A stretch of 10,229 bases of DNA, from contig USNX01000029.1 in assembly GCA_900556205.1 (NCBI GenBank), positions 1-10,229 of the forward strand, read 5' to 3'. The notes below the pieces were generated by a model. The model did not search any database, was not told where the DNA came from, and saw only the letters and a list, made by a program, of their open reading frames with translations. The stretch's first letter is position 1; each line of letters starts with the position of its first letter. Origin of the DNA: an uncultured Collinsella sp. (lineage in GTDB: Bacteria > Actinomycetota > Coriobacteriia > Coriobacteriales > Coriobacteriaceae). Positions 5,517 to 10,229 of this stretch are shown one piece after another. The translations under genes and the position numbers were made by a program.

Positions 5517-5969
5517 ATGGTTTACGTATGGGAATTTGAGTTCTTTGATTCGGACGGTATGGTCGATGCCGTGCCATGTGGCTCGCTGGGCGGAGGAGGA
5601 ACGTTTGGCTCCGATTTAAACGACGCCGTCGAAAGCGCCGCCGATTTTCTCGCATGTATGGTCGACGATCACCTTATGGGCGGCGTCGATCTTCCCGCGC
5701 CGGACTTTGGACACCAGCCACAACACGGCGGCAAGATTATCGCCGTGGCCGTCAGCCGCGAGCTCGGCGACATCCCCGCCGTCACCGCAGCGGATGCCGC
5801 GCGCATGCTCGGTGTTAGCTCAGCACGGGTATCGCAACTGATAAATGCAGGAATGTTGGATTCATGGAAGGACGGCACCAAGCGCATGGTGTCCAAAGCT
5901 TCCATCGAGGCACGACTCGCCGACGCACCAAAGGCAGGGCGCCCGAAAGAGGTCTCTATTGCTGTATAA
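5517..5969 (+). CDS. hicB: HicB-type antitoxin with C-terminal HTH
   Basis: A 150-residue protein. The N-terminal part (about 1-80) shows the HicB pattern, with DSDGMVDAVPCGSLGGGGTF followed by a helix SDLNDAVESAADFLACM. This is the partly degraded RNase-H-like fold that blocks HicA. The C-terminal part (about 88-135) is a helix-turn-helix, VTAADAARMLGVSSARVSQL then NAGMLDSWKDG, similar to excisionase or MerR-like DNA readers. It should let the complex bind its own promoter. GAGGAGG lies six bases before the ATG. The gene is in an operon with hicA. No terminator is obvious in the 94 bases before the convergent SHOCT gene. Confidence 0.85.
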   Translation: MVYVWEFEFFDSDGMVDAVPCGSLGGGGTFGSDLNDAVESAADFLACMVDDHLMGGVDLPAPDFGHQPQHGGKIIAVAVSRELGDIPAVTAADAARMLGVSSARVSQLINAGMLDSWKDGTKRMVSKASIEARLADAPKAGRPKEVSIAV

Positions 5970-6063
5970 GACGAGACTACTGCGCACTTTTATTACACAC
6001 GATGTTTTCAGCCTGGTATAAACAAGTTCAATAACAGAATGCAAATCCAACCATCGTGTCTAA

Positions 6064-6531
6064 TTACGAAAGGATTTTTGCCTTTTCTGCAGCAAACTCT
6101 TCCTCGGTAAGTACTCCACTATCACGCAGCACTGCAAGTCTCTCAAACCTTGCAACTACATCACCACTATCCGCCAGCGTCTCGATAGTCTTTGAAACCT
6201 GTGGATACCGCTCGAGCTCCTTCGATAGGGCATCGACTATCTTGGCAATATTCTTTGCATTTTTGCCCCCGTTTATTACGTTTGTCCTGACCTTAGATGA
6301 CGAGTTGACAGTAACGTCAGATCCGCCTTCAACTGGAACAACCGAAATACTGATATTTTCGCCCCAGGACCAAAGGCTCATACCAATCTCGGCTGCAATT
6401 GTTCTTGTTGTGGGCGATGCGCTATCAACTTTTACTTTAGGCAGCTTTTCCATAGCTGTCTTTAAGGCATTAAACGTGTCGTCAGGAGAATACGGTACCT
6501 GAAGCTGAAGCTGCTGATCCGCAAAACCCAT
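6064..6531 (-). CDS. SHOCT-domain protein of unknown function
   Basis: A 155-residue soluble protein with no signal peptide or membrane helix. The N-terminal domain (about 5-108) has alternating strands and helices (SPDDTFNALKTAMEKL, SLWSWGENISISVVPV, GKNAKNIAKIVDAL), reminiscent of small START/Bet v1-like or DUF1499-like folds, though I cannot name the family with certainty. The C-terminus (127-154, RFERLAVLRDSGVLTEEEF) is a SHOCT motif, a short helical pair found at the ends of many bacterial proteins and thought to aid oligomerisation. GGAGG stands seven bases before the ATG. It lies 116 bases downstream of the two-zinc-ribbon gene on the same strand, so the two may be co-transcribed. Its codons are more AT-rich at third positions than those of its neighbours. 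Confidence 0.85.
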   Translation of the reverse strand: MGFADQQLQLQVPYSPDDTFNALKTAMEKLPKVKVDSASPTTRTIAAEIGMSLWSWGENISISVVPVEGGSDVTVNSSSKVRTNVINGGKNAKNIAKIVDALSKELERYPQVSKTIETLADSGDVVARFERLAVLRDSGVLTEEEFAAEKAKILS

Positions 6532-6647
6532 AATCTAGCCTCCGCTTCTTACAAGATTAAGGCTATCGGCAATGGTAGCACGTTCCCAGCAGTCTTAAAT
6601 TCGTCTCATGACCTTGCGATGCGGCCCGACACCCCGGCACCGCTCCC
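6532..6647 (-). other. Gap between the two-zinc-ribbon gene and the SHOCT gene
   Basis: These 116 bases hold no gene and no clear terminator on the minus strand. GGCTATCGGC (6561-6570) repeats the first ten bases of the hairpin repeat at 2220. A weak promoter for the SHOCT gene on the minus strand could be TTTAAG, 16 bases, TACCAT. I would not rely on it. Confidence 0.35.
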
Positions 6648-7985
6648 CTACTTCCCAAAAATCGCGCCGAACAGGCCCTTGCGTTTGGGCTTTTCCTCTC
6701 GGTAGGAACCCTCGGCCGCCGCTGCCACCTGGCGCGGTTGCTCGCCGCCTCCACGGCGCACGATCTGGTATAGGAAGGGCGATTTAACGTATTTGACCTC
6801 GATGGGTGTGGCGTGCACGGTGCTTTCGCTCGACAGCATCACGTTGGGATTGAGCGGTGCCACCACATGCGTCTCGCGTTTGTCGCTAAACACTACCGCG
6901 GCCGCGCGACCCGTCTGGCCGTTCACGGCGATGCGCACCTGCTCGCCGTCGCGGCTATCCGACGCCGGGCGATCGACAAAGTAGACCGGTACCATCACCA
7001 GGCCGTCCTTGTGCTTGCGAGCCTTGCGCGCCCAGGTGCGGATGCTCTTTTTATTGAGCCCCAGCACCGCCTCGGCATCGTTGCCGGCAACGTCGAGCGC
7101 CAGCTTATCAATAACCACCTGGTCCTTGGTGGACGCATCGACGGAAACGACGCGGAAGTCACCTTCCTGCATGGCCGGGTCAAACGGCCCAACCTTGGCA
7201 AAGTCCCACGGCTCCAAAATGCCCATAAGACGAACGTCCAGGTAGTTTGCCCGCGGATACGCCCAGTCGAGCACCTCGTAGTACACCAAGGTCTCCTTGC
7301 TCAGGCCCTTGCCCGGGAAGGATGCCATCATGCGCAGGTCCGCCAGCGCCATGGGGAAATAGAAGAGCATCATGTCATTTTGGATCGCGTCTTCCACGTC
7401 GTGCCCGGCAAAGGCCTCCGGGTACTGACGCACCAGCTGCAGCGCGTTGGCACGTGCCTGCTGCGGCGATATCTCACAGGGGACGCCCTGTTCGGGAACG
7501 TATTCGGCACCCACGCCCATGGTCAGGCGCTTGCTAAACGCACCGGGCTTGAGAAGGTCAGCCATACCGATTTTGTTGCCGCAGGACGGGCACTCAAACA
7601 CGCGCTGGGTCGATGACCCCTCAAAGGACGCGCCGCAGAAGGGGCAGGGAATGCTCACGTGCGTCGCCTCTTGGAACTCCTGCGCCGTTCCGCGATCTTC
7701 CCACAGCAGATGCTCCAGAACCGACTGATTGCGCCAGTACGAATTAAAGAAATACCAGTCCGGGTCCTCTGGGCGCTCGAGCTGCGAGACGTGCGTGAGC
7801 TTGAGCAGCCCGTCAACCACCGTCAGCGGCGTATGACGGATACCCAGGGCGCTCTTGGGCTCCCCGGCGTCCGCTTGCCACGGAATAACCGTTTCGCAAT
7901 AAGCGCACTCAAAGCTACGCTTTGCCTGGTGCGAATACATGGGGCCGCCGCAGTTTTGGCATTTAATGGCAAACATCTCGTCCAT
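6648..7985 (-). CDS. Protein with two TFIIB-like zinc ribbons
   Basis: A 445-residue protein. The first zinc ribbon is C9-x2-C12 with C27-x2-C30 (KCQNCGG, ECAYCE). The second is C114-x2-C117 with C132-x2-C135 (PCPFCG, ECPSCG). A long middle and C-terminal region (about 150-425) contains segments such as YYEVLDWAYPRANYLDVRLM and VPVYFVDRP, and a basic tail PKRKGLFGAIFGK ends the chain. I see no signal peptide or convincing membrane helix. Paired TFIIB-type zinc ribbons occur in a poorly studied family often found near membrane-associated or stress genes in Firmicutes and Actinobacteria. Cargo or substrate is unknown. AAGGAGGA (7993-8000) supports the ATG at 7985. Transcription probably continues to the SHOCT gene. 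Confidence 0.88.
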   Translation of the reverse strand: MDEMFAIKCQNCGGPMYSHQAKRSFECAYCETVIPWQADAGEPKSALGIRHTPLTVVDGLLKLTHVSQLERPEDPDWYFFNSYWRNQSVLEHLLWEDRGTAQEFQEATHVSIPCPFCGASFEGSSTQRVFECPSCGNKIGMADLLKPGAFSKRLTMGVGAEYVPEQGVPCEISPQQARANALQLVRQYPEAFAGHDVEDAIQNDMMLFYFPMALADLRMMASFPGKGLSKETLVYYEVLDWAYPRANYLDVRLMGILEPWDFAKVGPFDPAMQEGDFRVVSVDASTKDQVVIDKLALDVAGNDAEAVLGLNKKSIRTWARKARKHKDGLVMVPVYFVDRPASDSRDGEQVRIAVNGQTGRAAAVVFSDKRETHVVAPLNPNVMLSSESTVHATPIEVKYVKSPFLYQIVRRGGGEQPRQVAAAAEGSYREEKPKRKGLFGAIFGK

Positions 7986-8013
7986 GGAAACGTCCTCCTT
8001 TGCACAGGGCTGT

Positions 8014-8030
8014 CGACATTAAGTATGTCG
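8014..8030. promoter_or_regulatory. Dyad in the divergent region upstream of the two-zinc-ribbon gene
   Basis: CGACAT-TAAGT-ATGTCG is a perfect 6-bp inverted repeat with a 5-base centre, 28 bases upstream of the two-zinc-ribbon start. It could be an operator. The remaining 200 bases to the CDF start show no gene and no promoter I can defend, though both genes must be served from here. Confidence 0.35.
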
Positions 8031-8245
8031 AGCAAATCGGCGCGTGCCCATACCCATGTGGCCCAAAATGGAGCACTCGGTCGGACGGGGAGGCGCAGTG
8101 AACTCGAACGCGCGCGGGCAGTCGTTCCCCTCCGCCTCGCGCCCGTTAGCGCCAGCAGACCATTGCTGCATTTTCTGAGCATCGGTACACGTTGCGTCCG
8201 CGCGAGCTACACTATCCCCTTAATGAGAATGCGAGGAGATACGCC

Positions 8246-9427
8246 ATGCTATTTGTAAATCGGCTGGTACATACGCTTGTTCCCGGCAGCGAAAGCGAGC
8301 CGGTCGATACCTCCTGCCGCACCAACGCGGGTTTTGCCGCAAGCCTCATCTGCATCGGCCTCAACATCACACTGTGCCTGGCCAAGGGCATAGCTGGTCT
8401 GCTCGCGGGCTCCGTCTCGCTTATCGCCGACGCCTTCAACAACCTTTCCGACGCCTCGAGCAACATCGTGAGTCTGCTCGGATTCCGCCTTGCCAGCCGC
8501 CCGGCCGACGAGGGGCACCCCTATGGCCACGGCCGCTACGAGTACCTGGCGGGGCTGTTTGTCGCCGTTCTCGTTTGCGCCGTCGGCATCAACCTGATCC
8601 TGGAGTCGGTCACCAAGATCATCAAGCCCTCCCCCACCGCGTATTCGGCGCTCTCCATGGCAGCCCTTGTCCTGTCCATGCTCGTCAAGTTCTGGATGGC
8701 GGCATTCAACCGCACGCTGGGCAACCGCATCGATTCCGAGACGCTTATCGCCACGGCGCAGGATTCCAAAAACGACGTCATTGCCTCGGCCTCGGTCCTG
8801 GCCGCAGCGCTTATTTCGCAGACGACCGGCTTTGACCTCGACGGCTGGGCAGGCCTGGGCGTGGGCATCTTCATCTGCATCAGCGGCATGGGCCTGGTGC
8901 GCGACGCCATCAGCCCGCTGTTGGGGCAAGCGCCCGACCCCAAGCTCGTCCAGGCAATCCGCGACAAGATTATGTCGTATCCGCAGGTCCTAGGCACGCA
9001 CGACCTCATGGTGCACGACTACGGCCCCGGCCGCCAGTTTGCCAGCGCACACGTGGAAATGCCCGGCGAGGGCGATGCCTTTGAGCACCACGAGATTCTG
9101 GACATCATCGAGCACGATATCAAACGGCAGATGGGCATCGACATCACGCTGCACTGCGACCCCATCGCCACCACCGGCGACGACCTGCGCGGCTGGGTCA
9201 AGCGCGGCATAGCGCAAATCGATCCCACGCTCTCCATCCATGACCTGCACGAGCACGACGGGTTCGTTTCGTTTGACCTGGTGCGTCCCGACGGCTTTGA
9301 CATATTCGACGACGAGCTCCTGGCGCTCGTCACGCGCATCGTGCACGAGCGCCGGCCCGACGCCTCGTGCGTCGTCACATTTGACTCGGGCTTTAGCTCG
9401 CCCGAGCGTCCAGCCGAGCAGCTGTAA
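8246..9427 (+). CDS. Cation diffusion facilitator (CDF) metal exporter with extended C-terminus
   Basis: A 393-residue inner-membrane antiporter that moves divalent metal out of the cytoplasm in exchange for protons. The six-helix CDF core spans about 28-225. TM2 carries SLIADAFNNLSD (N65-x3-D69), the loop carries HPYGHGRYEY (91-100) and TM5 carries AQDSKND (D173-x3-D177). Zinc exporters usually have HxxxD or DxxxD in these places. The Asn and Asp choices here fit a manganese- or iron-type exporter better, which is inference. The cytosolic domain (about 230-307, with HDLMVHDYG, SAHVEM, EHHEI and TLHCDP) is the usual metal-sensing dimerisation unit. A second similar unit (about 325-383, IHDLHEHDG to VVTFDSGF) makes the chain longer than the classic 300. 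ATG 8246 is chosen because GAGGAG sits seven bases before it. A TTG 54 bases upstream lacks a site. Confidence 0.93.
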   Translation: MLFVNRLVHTLVPGSESEPVDTSCRTNAGFAASLICIGLNITLCLAKGIAGLLAGSVSLIADAFNNLSDASSNIVSLLGFRLASRPADEGHPYGHGRYEYLAGLFVAVLVCAVGINLILESVTKIIKPSPTAYSALSMAALVLSMLVKFWMAAFNRTLGNRIDSETLIATAQDSKNDVIASASVLAAALISQTTGFDLDGWAGLGVGIFICISGMGLVRDAISPLLGQAPDPKLVQAIRDKIMSYPQVLGTHDLMVHDYGPGRQFASAHVEMPGEGDAFEHHEILDIIEHDIKRQMGIDITLHCDPIATTGDDLRGWVKRGIAQIDPTLSIHDLHEHDGFVSFDLVRPDGFDIFDDELLALVTRIVHERRPDASCVVTFDSGFSSPERPAEQL

Positions 9428-9435
9428 TCGACAGC

Positions 9436-9503
9436 AAAACGGGACGCAGGACCGCCGACCAACGCGCCTACGCGCCCGGTCACGCGATCCTGCGTCCCGT
9501 TTT
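9436..9503. terminator. Bidirectional terminator between convergent genes
   Basis: A perfect 16-bp stem (AAAACGGGACGCAGGA at 9436-9451 with 9488-9503) encloses 36 bases that can fold further. T-runs follow on both strands (TTTTTGTTT on plus, TTTT on minus). It serves the CDF gene on the left and the minus-strand gene ending at 9538. Confidence 0.92.
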
Positions 9504-9537
9504 TGTTTGCACTGCTAAGGCTCTAGCCGCTCGACCG

Positions 9538-10224
9538 CTAGTTCCCCTGCGCGCCCGAAATACCGTTTTGCAGGGCACCCCAGGCGTTCGTTGCCATATC
9601 GCCCAGGTTCTGTGCGGTATCGCCGAGATTCTGAGCCGTGTCGCCCAGCTCTTGGGCCTTATCCCCAAGCTCCTGCGCCTTGTTGCTCAGGTCCTCCAGC
9701 GTGTTGGAGCTCGAGCTGTCCGCGCCGCCCTGGTCGCCGGACGCGTTGCCCGACGAGCCGCCCTTGCGCGTGAGCTGAATCTCAAGGTTACCGTTGTCGT
9801 TATAGTAGGCAGACGTCACGACCCAGTTGGCATCGACGACGGGCGTCGAGCCGTCGTCGGTCAGGATCACGGAGTTCGAAAGATCGGCCCCGCGCGACTT
9901 GAGGAGCTTCTTGGCGTTGGACCAGTACTGACCCGGGATATCGCTCAGGTCGACGGTGCCGGACTGGGCAGTCTCGGTCTGCCCGGCCGTGGTATCAGTC
10001 GTGGCGCCCCGCTTGTTGAGCATGCCCGACACGATGGCAAACACAACTGACAGGGCAAAGAAGATCGCCAGCACGATCAGGATTTTCTTGATCACGCTCG
10101 ACGAACGCGAAGGCTTCTTCTCCTCGTCCTCGCCATACTGAGGGATGGACTTGGGATACTCACGATACGGCTCGCGCGCATATCGGTCGCGCGACTCGTA
10201 GCGCGGCTGTGCCGTGCGCGGCAT
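9538..10224 (-). CDS. Single-pass membrane protein with PASTA-like domain and heptad-repeat tail
   Basis: A protein of at least 228 residues. A charged, Arg/Tyr-rich cytosolic head (1-43) precedes one membrane helix (about 48-69). After a Thr-rich linker comes a domain (about 91-153, DIPGQYWSNAKKLLKSRGA then NWVVTSAYYNDNGNLEIQLT) that resembles PASTA-like units. Those units in other actinobacterial proteins sit outside the cell and contact peptidoglycan precursors. The match is by pattern and is not certain. A Ser/Gly-rich linker leads to an amphipathic tail with four consecutive 7-residue repeats (KAQELGD twice, TAQNLGD twice, 182-209). No ribosome site can be seen because the window ends five bases beyond the ATG, so the true start may lie outside. 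It probably acts at the cell envelope. The exact role is unknown. Confidence 0.8.
   Translation of the reverse strand: MPRTAQPRYESRDRYAREPYREYPKSIPQYGEDEEKKPSRSSSVIKKILIVLAIFFALSVVFAIVSGMLNKRGATTDTTAGQTETAQSGTVDLSDIPGQYWSNAKKLLKSRGADLSNSVILTDDGSTPVVDANWVVTSAYYNDNGNLEIQLTRKGGSSGNASGDQGGADSSSSNTLEDLSNKAQELGDKAQELGDTAQNLGDTAQNLGDMATNAWGALQNGISGAQGN
9598..9681 (-). repeat. Four in-frame 21-bp repeats coding for a heptad tail
   Basis: Four consecutive 21-base units encode KAQELGD, KAQELGD, TAQNLGD, TAQNLGD, with a degenerate fifth unit (MATNAWG) after them. The DNA units differ at wobble positions, so the amino-acid pattern is kept more than the bases. This suggests selection for an amphipathic helix and not a fresh expansion. 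Confidence 0.85.
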
Positions 10225-10229
10225 ATATG

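Noticed and set aside
5997..6059. 8-base inverted repeat as a terminator for hicB
   Set aside because: The 47-base loop is too long and no T-run follows either arm.
6813..7616. 267-codon plus-strand frame
   Set aside because: Mirror frame of the two-zinc-ribbon gene, without start signals.

Overview
The window looks like a chromosomal stretch from a gut actinobacterium of the class Coriobacteriia, most likely Collinsella or a close relative. This is inferred from style, not from a database match. The clues are a fairly GC-rich genome, strong AGGAGG-type ribosome sites, an LPxTG surface protein with a beta-helix plus an InlB-type repeat, small zinc-ribbon membrane proteins, and SHOCT and HicAB genes as neighbours.

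Layout, left to right. (1) The first nine codons of a minus-strand gene run off the left edge, followed by about 430 bases without a convincing gene. That stretch holds short palindromic GTTGCAAC boxes and a hairpin repeat. (2) A cell-wall-anchored LPxTG protein (462-1958) ends at a strong terminator. (3) A repeat-rich intergenic stretch (2134-2249) carries a 77-bp block that recurs in front of a lipoprotein gene 2 kb away. (4) A minus-strand zinc-ribbon, single-pass membrane protein (2261-3100) is divergent from two tandem paralogous lipoproteins (3479-4081 and 4310-4903), which are followed by an excellent terminator. (5) A 59-codon open frame on the minus strand may be a gene relic. It precedes a HicA/HicB toxin-antitoxin pair (5301-5969) with a paired dyad operator candidate upstream. 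(6) On the minus strand, a two-zinc-ribbon protein (6648-7985) is followed by a SHOCT-domain protein (6064-6531), possibly co-transcribed. (7) A cation diffusion facilitator (8246-9427) with a duplicated-looking cytosolic tail converges through a 16-bp-stem bidirectional terminator on (8) a minus-strand membrane protein (9538-10224) with a PASTA-like domain and a heptad-repeat tail.

How the genes relate. The middle block (zinc-ribbon membrane protein plus two lipoproteins) appears to be a small envelope-protein cluster shaped by local duplication. The lipoproteins are clear paralogues, and a copy of the second lipoprotein's leader lies next to the zinc-ribbon gene's 3' end. HicAB is a self-contained post-transcriptional toxin module in a more AT-rich pocket. 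The CDF protein is an ordinary metal exporter. I found no phage, insertion sequence, CRISPR array, rRNA or tRNA. I do not see a clearly new multi-gene system. The best leads are the intergenic repeat families and the predicted hicAB operator.
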